Of a stretch of 54,955 bases of DNA, positions 35,900 to 44,557 are shown in pieces (position 1 is the stretch's first letter; each line of letters begins with the position of its first letter). The DNA comes from Cyanobacteria bacterium SZAS LIN-3 (GTDB lineage: Bacteria > Cyanobacteriota > Vampirovibrionia > Obscuribacterales > Obscuribacteraceae), in contig JAFEAV010000040.1 in NCBI GenBank assembly GCA_018266215.1, forward strand, positions 1 through 54,955. The letters are read 5' to 3'. Under the pieces are notes generated by a model, which saw nothing but the letters and a program-made list of their open reading frames with translations, did not search any database and was not told the origin of the DNA. A program made the position numbers and the translations under genes.

Positions 35900-37554
35900 A
35901 CTGCTTTTAACTTCGCCTCCATCATGTTTTCGTTTGACTTACCTGGTGGCACCAGAGGCCAGACATTTTCTTTGGGATCGATTAGAACGTGGACCAGAAC
36001 CGGTCCCTGATGATTGAACATTTTTTCCAGCGCTTCGCTTACCTGGTCCTGTCGCTCGACTCTGAATGCTGGAATACCGAATGCTTCGGCCACTTTGACG
36101 AAATCAGGATTGTCCGAGAGGTCGACTTCACTGTAGTTTTCGGCGAAGAAGAGCTCCTGCCATTGCCGCACCATCCCCAGGGCCTTGTTGTCGAAGAGGA
36201 CAATTTTGATTGGAATGTTGTAGCGCTTGAGTGTGGCCAGTTCTTGAATATTCATCAGGATTGAGCCGTCACCGGATACTGCTACCACCGTGGCCTCGGG
36301 GTGGGCCAGCTGCGCGCCCATGGCTGCCGGTATGCCGTAACCCATGGTGCCCAGGCCGCCGCTGGTGAGATGATTGTTGGGGGAGTCAAACTTGTAGTGT
36401 TGAGCCACCCACATCTGGTGCTGACCGACGTCGCAGGCGATGAATGTATTGTCCGGAGAGCGGTCGCTCATCTCTTTGATGAACTTCGGCGCGTAGACGG
36501 TCTCGGTAGGCGCGTCGTAGTCCCAGGCAAATTTTTCTTTGTTTACCATGCAGCGCTTGACCCAGAAGTCTATCTCCGGACGGACATGCAAGAAATTGAG
36601 TCCGACCTTGATATCGCCCATGATGGCGCAGGCTACCTGGCGCAACTTGCCGATTTCCGCCGGGTCTGCATCGAGATGAATGACCCGGGCATTGGGGGCG
36701 AATTCCGCCAGTTTGCCCGTAACTCTATCGTCAAAGCGGGCACCGATACAGATGAGAAGGTCGCATTGCTGGACGGCAAAATTAGCAGCCTTGCTGCCGT
36801 GCATACCGAGCATGCCGAGATTGAGCGGGTGATGGCCGGGTATGGCGCCAAGGCCTTGCAGCGTCGTCACAACCGGTATGCCGGTCGCTTCGGCGAAGGC
36901 TCTCAGCTCCTTAGAAGCCTGGGCGATGCGTACACCGCCGCCGGCATAAATGAGGGGCTGGGCACTGTCCATGATCAAGTCACGGGCGATGTGCAACTGC
37001 CGCGCTTCCGGTCTGGGAAGATGCTGCATGCCGCCGCCTGCAAAAGTTGTTTCCTCATGGACTGCCGACATAACATCTTTGGGCAAATCAACAAGCACCG
37101 GTCCAGGGCGGCCCGAGCGTGCCAGTTCAAAAGCGGCATGGATGGTCGAGGCAATTTCAGAGGTCTGGCGGATGATGAAATTGTGTTTGACGATCGGCAT
37201 CGATATGCCGAAGATGTCGACTTCCTGAAAGGCATCGGTGCCCATGAGAGTGCTCGATACCTGGCCGGTGATGGCCACCATCGGTACTGAATCAAGATGG
37301 GCGTTGGCTATGCCGGTTATAAGATTGGTGGCCCCAGGTCCTGATGTCGCAAGACAGACTCCGACCTTGCCGCTGGCCCGGGCATAGCCGTCGGCAGCCA
37401 GAGCAGCGGCCTGCTCGTGTCTGACGAGGATATGCTTGAGACTTGTGCCGACAAGAGCGTCATAGACGGGCATGATTGCGCCGCCGGGATAACCAAAGAC
37501 GGTATCAACGCCTTCAGCTTCCAACGCTTTTATCAGGATCTGGGCACCATTCAT
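35896..37554 (-). CDS. ilvB: Acetolactate synthase large (catalytic) subunit
   Basis: This 552-residue thiamine-diphosphate enzyme makes acetolactate and acetohydroxybutyrate. The catalytic Glu is E47 in HILVRHEQAA. The N-terminal YPGGAIMPVYDAL and the ThDP/Mg motif GDGSILMNIQELATL are present, and the FAD-binding middle domain is of normal length. It starts 16 nt after ilvC and overlaps ilvN. Confidence 0.96.
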   Translation of the reverse strand: MNGAQILIKALEAEGVDTVFGYPGGAIMPVYDALVGTSLKHILVRHEQAAALAADGYARASGKVGVCLATSGPGATNLITGIANAHLDSVPMVAITGQVSSTLMGTDAFQEVDIFGISMPIVKHNFIIRQTSEIASTIHAAFELARSGRPGPVLVDLPKDVMSAVHEETTFAGGGMQHLPRPEARQLHIARDLIMDSAQPLIYAGGGVRIAQASKELRAFAEATGIPVVTTLQGLGAIPGHHPLNLGMLGMHGSKAANFAVQQCDLLICIGARFDDRVTGKLAEFAPNARVIHLDADPAEIGKLRQVACAIMGDIKVGLNFLHVRPEIDFWVKRCMVNKEKFAWDYDAPTETVYAPKFIKEMSDRSPDNTFIACDVGQHQMWVAQHYKFDSPNNHLTSGGLGTMGYGIPAAMGAQLAHPEATVVAVSGDGSILMNIQELATLKRYNIPIKIVLFDNKALGMVRQWQELFFAENYSEVDLSDNPDFVKVAEAFGIPAFRVERQDQVSEALEKMFNHQGPVLVHVLIDPKENVWPLVPPGKSNENMMEAKLKAV

Positions 37555-37570
37555 CTTAACTTCGGACCTC

Positions 37571-38617
37571 TTATTTGGCTTTGCCGGCGGCGGCCAATTG
37601 TTTCTCTTGTTTGGGCGACTGTGCTTGTTCGGCTATCCAGGACATATTTGCTCTCAACTCTTTGCCTACTGCTTCCACCGGGTGATTTAAATCTTTGGCG
37701 AGCATGGCATTGTAGTTGGGCAGGCCTTTTTCGTTTTCCTCAATCCACTCTCTGGCAAATTGACCGTTCTGGATTTCGGTCAGAATCTTTTTCATCTCCG
37801 CCCGCACATGGTCGTCGACGACTCTGGGACCGCGGGTGAGATCGCCAAACTTGGCGGTTTCACTGACAAATTCATGCATGCGGGCAAAACCGCCTTCATA
37901 GATCAGGTCGACAATCAGCTTCAATTCGTGCAGACATTCGAAGTAGGCGACTTCCGGTTTGTAGCCGGCTTCGACCAGGGTTTCCCAGCCGGCGGCTATC
38001 AGTTCGGTGACGCCGCCGCAGAGTACGGCCTGTTCGCCAAAGAGATCGGTTTCGGTTTCTTCGCCAAAGGTTGTCTGCAGGACACCGGCTTTGGTGCCAC
38101 CAAGGGCGTGGGCATAAGCCAGGGCCACTTCAAAGGCCTTGCCGGAAGCATCTTGATGGACGGCCAGTAAACAGGGCACGCCACGGCCTTCTTCGTAGAC
38201 GCGACGGACCAGTTTGCCCGGGCTCTTGGGGGCAATCATGACGACATCAACCGCGTCGCTGGGCGCGATTGTTTTGTAATGGACATTGAATCCGTGGGCA
38301 AAAAGTACGGCACCACCGGCTTTCAAATTGGGGGCGACGACATCTTTGTAGAGCTTGGGCTGTGCCATGTCCGGTACGAGGATGGCCACGACATCAGCTT
38401 TGGCAACAGCCGCCGCTGGTTCTTCCGGTTTGAAACCATCCTGCTCTGCCTGCTGCCAGGTCTTGCCGCCCTTGCGCAGACCGACGACGACGGTTACGCC
38501 GCTGTCGCGAAGATTCTGGGCGTGCGCTTTGCCCTGGCTGCCATAACCGAGTACGGCAACTGTCTTTCCTTTGAGTGCGTCGGCATTGGCGTCGCTTTCC
38601 CAATACATCTTGGTCAT
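37571..38617 (-). CDS. ilvC: Ketol-acid reductoisomerase, class I
   Basis: This is a 348-residue class I enzyme. The Rossmann motif is VLGYGSQGKAHAQNLRDSG, the cofactor-specificity loop begins VVVGLRKGGKTW, and the C-terminal knotted domain holds the Mg-binding acidic residues (ETETDLFGEQAVLCGG). It lies 12 nt after ilvD and 16 nt before ilvB. The Lys/Gln/Ala-rich tail is slightly longer than usual. Confidence 0.96.
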   Translation of the reverse strand: MTKMYWESDANADALKGKTVAVLGYGSQGKAHAQNLRDSGVTVVVGLRKGGKTWQQAEQDGFKPEEPAAAVAKADVVAILVPDMAQPKLYKDVVAPNLKAGGAVLFAHGFNVHYKTIAPSDAVDVVMIAPKSPGKLVRRVYEEGRGVPCLLAVHQDASGKAFEVALAYAHALGGTKAGVLQTTFGEETETDLFGEQAVLCGGVTELIAAGWETLVEAGYKPEVAYFECLHELKLIVDLIYEGGFARMHEFVSETAKFGDLTRGPRVVDDHVRAEMKKILTEIQNGQFAREWIEENEKGLPNYNAMLAKDLNHPVEAVGKELRANMSWIAEQAQSPKQEKQLAAAGKAK

Positions 38618-38629
38618 TGATCTCTCCTT

Positions 38630-40312
38630 TTACGATAACTGTCTGGCCAGCTCAGGAAAGCTGCCGGTGACAGCTCCTTGCGCCGCTGATGAAACTGTCT
38701 GGCGGTATTTTGCAAAAACACCGGTTTTGTATCTCGGGGCAGGCGCTGTCCAGGCGGCGGCGCGCGACTCGATAGTTATGGCGTCAACGTCCATGTCTAT
38801 GCGGCGATTTTCCACATCAATGGTGACGGTGTCGCCGTTTTTGAGCAAAGCTATCGGTCCGCCGACGGCGGCTTCGGGGGCGACGTGGCCGACGACTAAG
38901 CCGTGGGAAGCGCCGCTGAAGCGCCCGTCGGTGATCAGTGCGACCGAGCCGGCCAGGCCAGCGCCGACAAGGGCACCGGTGACCTGGAGCATTTCGGGCA
39001 TACCTGGCGCGCCTTTGGGGCCGACATAGCGGATGACGATGACATCGCCGGCGGTGATAGCGCCTTCTTTGAGCGCTTCGAAAACTTCTGCTTCGGCGTC
39101 AAATACTTTTGCCTGGCCCTGGAAATATTTGCGCTCATGTCCGGAGAGCTTGATTACGCAGCCTTCGGGCGAGAGGCTGCCCTTGAGGATGGCCAGACCA
39201 CCGGTGGCCTTGAGCGGCTTCTCTGTGCTGACGACAACTTCCTGACCGGGTGTTTCCTGAGCCTCGGCGGCTTCTTCGAATAATTTGCGGCCGCTGGTGG
39301 TGGGGGCGTCGGTGAGAAGGCCTGCTTCCATCAATCTGCGGGCGATCAAGGCCATACCGCCGGCGCGATCCAGGTCCGGTGCGACGAATCTGCCGCCGGG
39401 CTTGAGGTCAACGATTGTCGGTGTGCGTCTGGCAATGCGGTCGAAGTCATCGATGTTGAGCTCTACACCGGCTTCTCTGGCGATAGCCAGTAAGTGCAAT
39501 ACGGCGTTTGTCGAGCCGCCGGTAGCCATTACCGAGGCGATGGCATTTTCCAGTGCCGGGCGGGTGATGAGCTGACTGGGGCGAAGACCGGAGGCGAGAA
39601 GCTCCATTACAAGAGAGCCGCAGCGCTCGGCCACGGCTAACTTACGGGGATCTGTTGCGGGTACGTCGTTGGCGCCCATCGGAGACATGCCGAGAAAGGC
39701 TGCAGCTGTGGACATCGTATTGGCTGTGAACTGTCCACCGCAGGCGCCGGCGCCCGGACAGGCTTGATTTTCCAATTCATTCAAGTCGCTCTGGCTCATC
39801 AAACCGGCCATGCAAGCGCCAACGCCCTCGAATACTTCCTGTATGGTGACGTCTTTATCGTGATATTGACCGGGCATGATCGAGCCGCCGTAGAGCATGA
39901 GGGACGGCAAATCGAGTCGGGCCAGAGCCATTATCGCTCCGGGTATGGTTTTGTCGCAGCCTGTCAGCGCCACAACAGCGTCAAACATGTGGCCGCGGAC
40001 ACAGACTTCGATGGAATCGGCTATCACTTCGCGGGAGACGAGGGATGCTTTCATCGCCTCCGTGCCCATCGAGATGCCGTCCGATACAACAATAGTGTTG
40101 AATTCCAGCGGCGTCCCGCCTGCCTTTCGCACTCCCTCTTTCACTTTTTGAGCAAGGTCGCGCAGATGATAGTTGCAGGGGCCGACTTCGATCCATGTAT
40201 TGGCAATGGCGACGAGCGGTTTGCTCAGATCTTCATCCGTCAAACCGGTAGCCTTCAGCATGGCGCGAGCCGGAGCTCTATTTACGCCTTTTTTGATGGT
40301 GTCGCTGTGCAT
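38630..40312 (-). CDS. ilvD: Dihydroxy-acid dehydratase
   Basis: This 560-residue iron-sulfur dehydratase acts in valine, isoleucine and leucine synthesis. Candidate cluster ligands are the Cys in VGPCNYHL, in ALTGCDKTIPG and in GAGACGGQFTANTM. It is the first structural gene of the eight-gene operon. An AGGAAAG Shine-Dalgarno lies just after the attenuator T-tract, so initiation needs RNA polymerase to pass the terminator at 40370-40329. Confidence 0.96.
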   Translation of the reverse strand: MHSDTIKKGVNRAPARAMLKATGLTDEDLSKPLVAIANTWIEVGPCNYHLRDLAQKVKEGVRKAGGTPLEFNTIVVSDGISMGTEAMKASLVSREVIADSIEVCVRGHMFDAVVALTGCDKTIPGAIMALARLDLPSLMLYGGSIMPGQYHDKDVTIQEVFEGVGACMAGLMSQSDLNELENQACPGAGACGGQFTANTMSTAAAFLGMSPMGANDVPATDPRKLAVAERCGSLVMELLASGLRPSQLITRPALENAIASVMATGGSTNAVLHLLAIAREAGVELNIDDFDRIARRTPTIVDLKPGGRFVAPDLDRAGGMALIARRLMEAGLLTDAPTTSGRKLFEEAAEAQETPGQEVVVSTEKPLKATGGLAILKGSLSPEGCVIKLSGHERKYFQGQAKVFDAEAEVFEALKEGAITAGDVIVIRYVGPKGAPGMPEMLQVTGALVGAGLAGSVALITDGRFSGASHGLVVGHVAPEAAVGGPIALLKNGDTVTIDVENRRIDMDVDAITIESRAAAWTAPAPRYKTGVFAKYRQTVSSAAQGAVTGSFPELARQLS

Positions 40313-40328
40313 TCCCGAAAACTTTCCT

Positions 40329-40370
40329 AAAAGAAAAGCCCCGCGCCTTGTGAGTAAGGTGCGGGGCTTT
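40329..40370 (-). terminator. Attenuator terminator of the ilv-leu operon
   Basis: The arms AAAGCCCCGC (40370-40361) and GCGGGGCTTT pair over 10 bp, with an inner CCTT/AAGG stem and a 6-nt loop. The T-tract TTTTCTTTT ends at 40329, 17 nt before the ilvD ATG. The 5' arm contains GCACCT, complementary to AGGTGC in leader codons 20-21, giving an alternative antiterminator pairing. Confidence 0.88.
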
Positions 40371-40390
40371 AGAGTGATTTGAATCTCTAT

Positions 40391-40465
40391 CTAAACAGCC
40401 ATGCACCTCATGCTCAGCAGCACCAGGACAATAATAATGCTGACTAGGACGAGGTTCTGGTTCAT
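40391..40465 (-). CDS. Ilv-leu operon leader peptide (attenuation)
   Basis: This 24-codon ORF runs from an ATG at 40465-40463 to a TAG at 40393-40391. Residues 5-17 read LVLVSIIIVLVLL, that is, 12 of 13 are Leu, Ile or Val. In all, 13 of 24 residues are branched-chain amino acids. It sits between a promoter (40553-40526) and the terminator before ilvD, exactly where an attenuation leader peptide belongs. Scarcity of any of the three charged tRNAs would stall the ribosome in the run and favour readthrough. The Shine-Dalgarno is weak (GGAT). Confidence 0.85.
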   Translation of the reverse strand: MNQNLVLVSIIIVLVLLSMRCMAV

Positions 40466-40525
40466 TGATCCAACGAATGTAGAGATAGATTTACCGGCGC
40501 CGTTTGCTGACGCATTTCTTTTAAC

Positions 40526-40553
40526 AGGATAGCTCAGTGAGAAAATAGGTCAA
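40526..40553 (-). promoter_or_regulatory. Promoter of the ilv-leu operon
   Basis: TTGACC (40553-40548), a 16-bp spacer and TATCCT (40531-40526) lie on the minus strand. RNA would start near 40519, about 54 nt before the leader ATG. The promoter lies 36 bp after the leuA stop, so leuA transcripts could also run in. Confidence 0.6.
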
Positions 40554-40588
40554 GGGTTTGTTTCGTTTGTATCATTTTGCTTGTTACC

Positions 40589-42268
40589 TCAAGCGACCGA
40601 AAGATGCGGCTTTACAGACTGTGATTGGCGCTCGATAATCGGCGCATCGCTGCGCCCGCCTTGCGGTAGAGAAAAGTTACGGACAACGTAAGATCTGTTA
40701 ACAGCATCTATAAGTGCTTTTATTGCCGATATTTCAATGTCGTGGTCGACACTTTTGCCCATATATTGATTGCCCTGGTCGTCGATGATCTGTATCTCAG
40801 AAACGCTGCAGGCATCGATGCCAATAGAATCGGACTGGCTGCGGTGGCTGAGGATTTGAATAGCTCCAAATCTCTTCTCCAGTGCTCTTTTGACCGCCGC
40901 CAGCGCCGAGTCCTTACCGGGCATTTCTTCTTCAACCGTATCGTTGTCACCAAATATAGTGCCTGTCAGCTTTACGGTAGCTTTTCCTGATTGTTTGGAG
41001 TATTCAATCAGTTCTATGTTGATTGGAGCGCGAAACTGCATGTAGGACTCCATCAGTTCGCTGTCTGTGATGCCTTTGCGGCGTTGTGGGTATTGATTTT
41101 TGACGTACTGCGCTATCTCGGCCTTTTCGGAATCGGCGCAGACAAAGCCCGATGCTTCAATTATCGACTTGGCGTGATTGCCTCCGCTGAGAGGTCCAAA
41201 CAAGAATGAAATCTTTTTGCCTATTTCCTTTGGATCAAATGGTTGATAGGCCATGGGATTTTTCAGAATGGCGTTTGTGTGGCCGCCCGAAGAGTGTTTG
41301 GCGGCATTGTCGCCACTGACCGGCCAGTGCGGTTGGCGCGGCAACATGTGCGTGCTGACGAAGTCGGAGACCTCCTGCAATTTATCCGTGCAAACGGTCG
41401 TGAAGTAGGGCTCGTTTTTGTCGGCTGTCTGACTGAAGTGCTTTATTATCATTATGCACTGCTCAAGAGCGGCATTACCGGCGCGTTCGCCGATGCCGTT
41501 GATACAGCCTTCAATCTGGGTGGCCGGGCCGTCCATCACAGCGTTGACGCTGTTTTGCACCGCCAGGCCAAAATCATTGTGGCAGTGGACAGACCAGGTG
41601 ATGTCGTGGTTTGGAAACTCGGCTTTCATAATGGCCGCGTGTTTGCTCATTTTTTTGACAAAGTAATCTTCACCTTCCCAAATGGCAGCACCACCAATAG
41701 TATCGGGACAGTTAATGACTCTGGCGCCTCCGGCAATCGCGGCGCGAATCAGCTCGGTGACAAAATCGAAATTTTTACCGATGCGCGAATAGCCTTCGGG
41801 GCTGAACTGTACTTCCATACCGGCTTCGACGGCCATCACGGTGAGGCGATAGAGGTCGTCAACGATGCGGCCCTTGTCGTTGGCCATGCTGCCCAGGGAT
41901 GCCGGCATAAGCTCGGGATCGACAGGCACGTAAGTATGGAGACGGACCTTTTGAAACGGCACCAGGGCCTGTAGCGACTCAATTGTGCGAATCACTTGCT
42001 CTTCTCTCAACTGGCAGAGCCCGGCGACTACGGGCTTATAGTCGAAACAGGCAATGTCGCGGCAGATGGCGTCGACGATGTCAAAATCAAGTTTGCTGGC
42101 TGAAGGAAAGCCCGCCTCCAGCACGTCTACGCGCAGCGCGCAGGCCAGGCGGGCATACTGCAGGTTTTGCTCGAAGCTCATACCCGCACCCGGGCACTGT
42201 TGACCGTCTCTGAGAGTGGTATCAAATATTTTTACGTGCTTGTTATTCCGCGGGGCTTCAATGTTCAT
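40589..42268 (-). CDS. leuA: 2-isopropylmalate synthase
   Basis: This 559-residue enzyme carries out the committed step of leucine synthesis. The barrel begins KIFDTTLRDGQQCPGAGM. The metal-binding HCHNDFGLAVQNSVNA and the GIGERAGNAAL motif are present. The C-terminal allosteric LeuA-dimer domain (about 430-545) is complete, so leucine feedback is expected. An AAGGAA Shine-Dalgarno lies 5 nt upstream. It has its own leader and attenuator, separate from the ilv-leu operon 124 bp downstream. Confidence 0.95.
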   Translation of the reverse strand: MNIEAPRNNKHVKIFDTTLRDGQQCPGAGMSFEQNLQYARLACALRVDVLEAGFPSASKLDFDIVDAICRDIACFDYKPVVAGLCQLREEQVIRTIESLQALVPFQKVRLHTYVPVDPELMPASLGSMANDKGRIVDDLYRLTVMAVEAGMEVQFSPEGYSRIGKNFDFVTELIRAAIAGGARVINCPDTIGGAAIWEGEDYFVKKMSKHAAIMKAEFPNHDITWSVHCHNDFGLAVQNSVNAVMDGPATQIEGCINGIGERAGNAALEQCIMIIKHFSQTADKNEPYFTTVCTDKLQEVSDFVSTHMLPRQPHWPVSGDNAAKHSSGGHTNAILKNPMAYQPFDPKEIGKKISFLFGPLSGGNHAKSIIEASGFVCADSEKAEIAQYVKNQYPQRRKGITDSELMESYMQFRAPINIELIEYSKQSGKATVKLTGTIFGDNDTVEEEMPGKDSALAAVKRALEKRFGAIQILSHRSQSDSIGIDACSVSEIQIIDDQGNQYMGKSVDHDIEISAIKALIDAVNRSYVVRNFSLPQGGRSDAPIIERQSQSVKPHLSVA

Positions 42269-42294
42269 TTTGATTCCTTCTTTAGCAATGACAT

Positions 42295-42328
42295 AAACAA
42301 AAAAGGCTCTGTTATTAACAGAGCCTTT
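42295..42328 (-). terminator. Attenuator terminator of leuA
   Basis: AAAGGCTCTGTT (42328-42317) and AACAGAGCCTTT (42313-42302) form a perfect 12-bp stem with a 3-nt loop, followed by TTTTTTGTTT. It lies 26 nt before the leuA ATG. CTCTGT in the 5' arm is complementary to ACAGAG at 42356-42351, directly after the leader stop codon. Confidence 0.9.
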
Positions 42329-42356
42329 GAAGAAGTGTGTCTCTCAGGGTCTCTGT

Positions 42357-42443
42357 CTATCTATTGCTGTCCAGCAGCAGGCCGCCCAGGAGCAGCAGAC
42401 CCAGAAGGTTGGAGGCGGAGATAGACTTGACCAAATTTGACAT
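42357..42443 (-). CDS. leuL: Leucine-rich leader peptide of leuA (attenuation)
   Basis: This 28-codon ORF runs from an ATG at 42443-42441 to a TAG at 42359-42357. Ten of 28 residues are Leu, nine of them in residues 13-24 (LLGLLLLGGLLL). Codons are mostly CTG. The segment ACAGAG right after the stop can pair with the terminator's 5' arm. A ribosome that finishes the ORF would cover it and let the terminator form, while one stalled in the Leu run would leave it free. This is the classic leu-attenuator design. Confidence 0.88.
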   Translation of the reverse strand: MSNLVKSISASNLLGLLLLGGLLLDSNR

Positions 42444-42449
42444 GACTCC

Positions 42450-42478
42450 GTTATAGGCGACGGAAATGTGCGTGTCAA
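42450..42478 (-). promoter_or_regulatory. Promoter of the leuA leader, predicted leaderless start
   Basis: TTGACA (42478-42473), a 17-bp spacer and TATAAC (42455-42450) are near consensus. The standard distance puts +1 at 42443, the A of the leader-peptide ATG. A GGAG at 42449-42446 would then be untranscribed. Confidence 0.75.
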
Positions 42479-42502
42479 CCGGAAGTAAATTTATCGGTAC
42501 AG

Positions 42503-43453
42503 TTAACGTAAAATCGATAGCATATAAGGATTTATGTTGCCTGCTTCACCAAGCGCATCGTCCAGATCTTGAAATAATTTTTTCGGTTGGTCTGGAACCT
42601 CTCTGCCGATATGCTTCATATCTTCCCTGCTGATGCCGGTTTCCAGAAGAAACACAGAATCATCATTGGCATGGGCAAGTTGGTCACGATGCTTGTCCAA
42701 TAAAACCAGTAGGTCGTGGTCCGCTTTGCTCATATTTGGATCAGCGAGTTCTTTTTTGATTTCGGATTTGCTTACTTCGCCGTTGCCGTTAAGATCAAAT
42801 TTGTCGAAGTGATCCAGAAATTGTTTTTGTTGTGCGCGTGTAATATCGATTTCAGGCCGTTCTCGTAAGTCGGCTCCCGGATCTTTCGACCAGTATGTTG
42901 GACTGAGTTCAAAAGACAGGGCGCGCACAGCCTCGTACTGCCGATGACTGTCGTAAAACTCTACTGCGCCATGAATCATGGCACTCGAGTAATAGTTCGC
43001 CATGGTCTTATTGTCGTTGGCGAGATAATTTGGAAGCAAATTCTGCAGTTCGACATTCGGCGCACGCTCACTTACCAGTCCGTAGTTGTCGTAATTGGAA
43101 GCGGGAGCCTTCAGGGCACCATTCTCCTTAATCTTTTTGTGGACGTAATTTATGCCATCTTCGGGGGACATCTTGCCCAGAGTTTCTTTCAGAGTGTCCA
43201 GGTCATGCTTGAGTGGCTTGCTCCAGACAAGTTGTTTCTGATACTCGTCGAAAAACTTCTCTTCTTGGTCATTGAGGCTGCTGACTGTTTGTACGCTCAG
43301 TGTCTCACCTCGCTTCAGTTCGGCCAGGGCACTTTTGCTCTTGCTTTCATTTATCTCGGTAATAAAAGCATCGCTGAGCGCTTGCTTTGAACAGCTTGGG
43401 TCACTGGCGTCTTCGCTTGCCTTGCAGGCGCGCACCGTTTCGTACAAATTCAT
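42503..43453 (-). CDS. EF-hand protein of unknown function
   Basis: The ATG at 43453 has GAGGAA upstream and is preferred to a GTG at 43489. The protein is about 316 residues, mostly helical and charged, without a signal peptide. One canonical EF-hand loop DLNGNGEVSKSE lies at about 220-231, flanked by helices (FLDHFDKF, IKKELADP). A second, degenerate one may follow. It is a calcium-binding candidate. Its stop lies 24 bp before the leuA promoter on the same strand. Confidence 0.7.
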   Translation of the reverse strand: MNLYETVRACKASEDASDPSCSKQALSDAFITEINESKSKSALAELKRGETLSVQTVSSLNDQEEKFFDEYQKQLVWSKPLKHDLDTLKETLGKMSPEDGINYVHKKIKENGALKAPASNYDNYGLVSERAPNVELQNLLPNYLANDNKTMANYYSSAMIHGAVEFYDSHRQYEAVRALSFELSPTYWSKDPGADLRERPEIDITRAQQKQFLDHFDKFDLNGNGEVSKSEIKKELADPNMSKADHDLLVLLDKHRDQLAHANDDSVFLLETGISREDMKHIGREVPDQPKKLFQDLDDALGEAGNINPYMLSILR

Positions 43454-43621
43454 TAGTAAGTTCCTCGTCCCGTCTTCCAACGTTCTCACTTTATTGCCCT
43501 GTTGTGGCGGCAGCGTGGAGCGTATGTGGCCGTATCGTGACGTTGGGGTAGTGATGTACGGCGCTGGGGGCGGTTTGCTGTAAAAAACAATGGTAGCTTG
43601 GTTGCGCGCTAGAATACCCCT

Positions 43622-44557
43622 ATGACTATCATGATCACTTCTGAATCTCTACGTTTTCTTTTCTGGGCGGCAATCCTGTTACTGGCAGCCATTGCTGTAT
43701 TTGCTTCCAAGCGTTTGCGTGCTGTGATTTTTGATACAGGTAGAGATAGGTTCCGTCCAATTTTGCTTGGTGTTTTGACTGTCTCTGCCTGCGTTGTTCT
43801 CATAATATGGCTGCCCATGTTCTTGGTTCATCGGGCAACGGCTCCGACCATTGCTGAGCTGCGCCGTGTGAGTGCTCAGTTTGAGCCAGAGGCCGCTCAG
43901 TTTTGGAGGTGGTTCCCTTCTATTGAGGATCGTCTCTATGTTGCACGCGATGACGGTGATCCGGTGATCTCAACTTTGCGAGCTAAGCTCGAGGAAATTT
44001 GTCCCGGTATGACTTTTAAGCTTGGTCCGATGCATGGCAAACGGCGTGAGCTGGCGTTTTCGAACCCTCTAGTCTTGCAGCGTGGTTCCAGGACTAGCGC
44101 TGCGTACTTGGTCAGAACCGCTAAGCCAACTAGCCCAGATCACTGGCTTGTGGGCATGGGACTTGAGGGGCCGAAGCCGATGTTTAGTATGCGTTATGCC
44201 TCTGCTGCAGGTGAAATCACCGCCACAAATTCGGACTTTTCGTTTTCGGCATGTCCTAATGGGGACTTAATTGACGTAATCGTTTACTCTGATTTGCCCA
44301 ATGAACTAGGTACAGATAGCTTGCTGCGGCCGGTGACGGTATTTTTGAAGCACAATTTGGGCGAGAAATTTTATCGGCTTTACCTGGGGAAGGTGTCTGT
44401 GGAAAAGCGCTCCGGCAGGAAGTCCGGTGAAAATCTCTTGACTATAGACCACGTTTATCCGGATTTCTTGAAGAGGTTGACGGCGAATAAGAACAGCGAC
44501 TTGAACAGTTGTTTTTCTTCGAAACCCTGTATTTCGGCCGGAGGAGTCGAGTTCTAA
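43622..44557 (+). CDS. Two-helix membrane protein of unknown function
   Basis: This 311-residue protein has membrane helices at about 10-28 and 46-68, then a large soluble domain of about 240 residues without a recognised family. No Shine-Dalgarno is present. TAGAAT at 43610-43615 is placed so that +1 would fall on the A of the ATG (leaderless). Its stop overlaps the stop of the convergent UspA-type gene. Confidence 0.6.
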   Translation: MTIMITSESLRFLFWAAILLLAAIAVFASKRLRAVIFDTGRDRFRPILLGVLTVSACVVLIIWLPMFLVHRATAPTIAELRRVSAQFEPEAAQFWRWFPSIEDRLYVARDDGDPVISTLRAKLEEICPGMTFKLGPMHGKRRELAFSNPLVLQRGSRTSAAYLVRTAKPTSPDHWLVGMGLEGPKPMFSMRYASAAGEITATNSDFSFSACPNGDLIDVIVYSDLPNELGTDSLLRPVTVFLKHNLGEKFYRLYLGKVSVEKRSGRKSGENLLTIDHVYPDFLKRLTANKNSDLNSCFSSKPCISAGGVEF

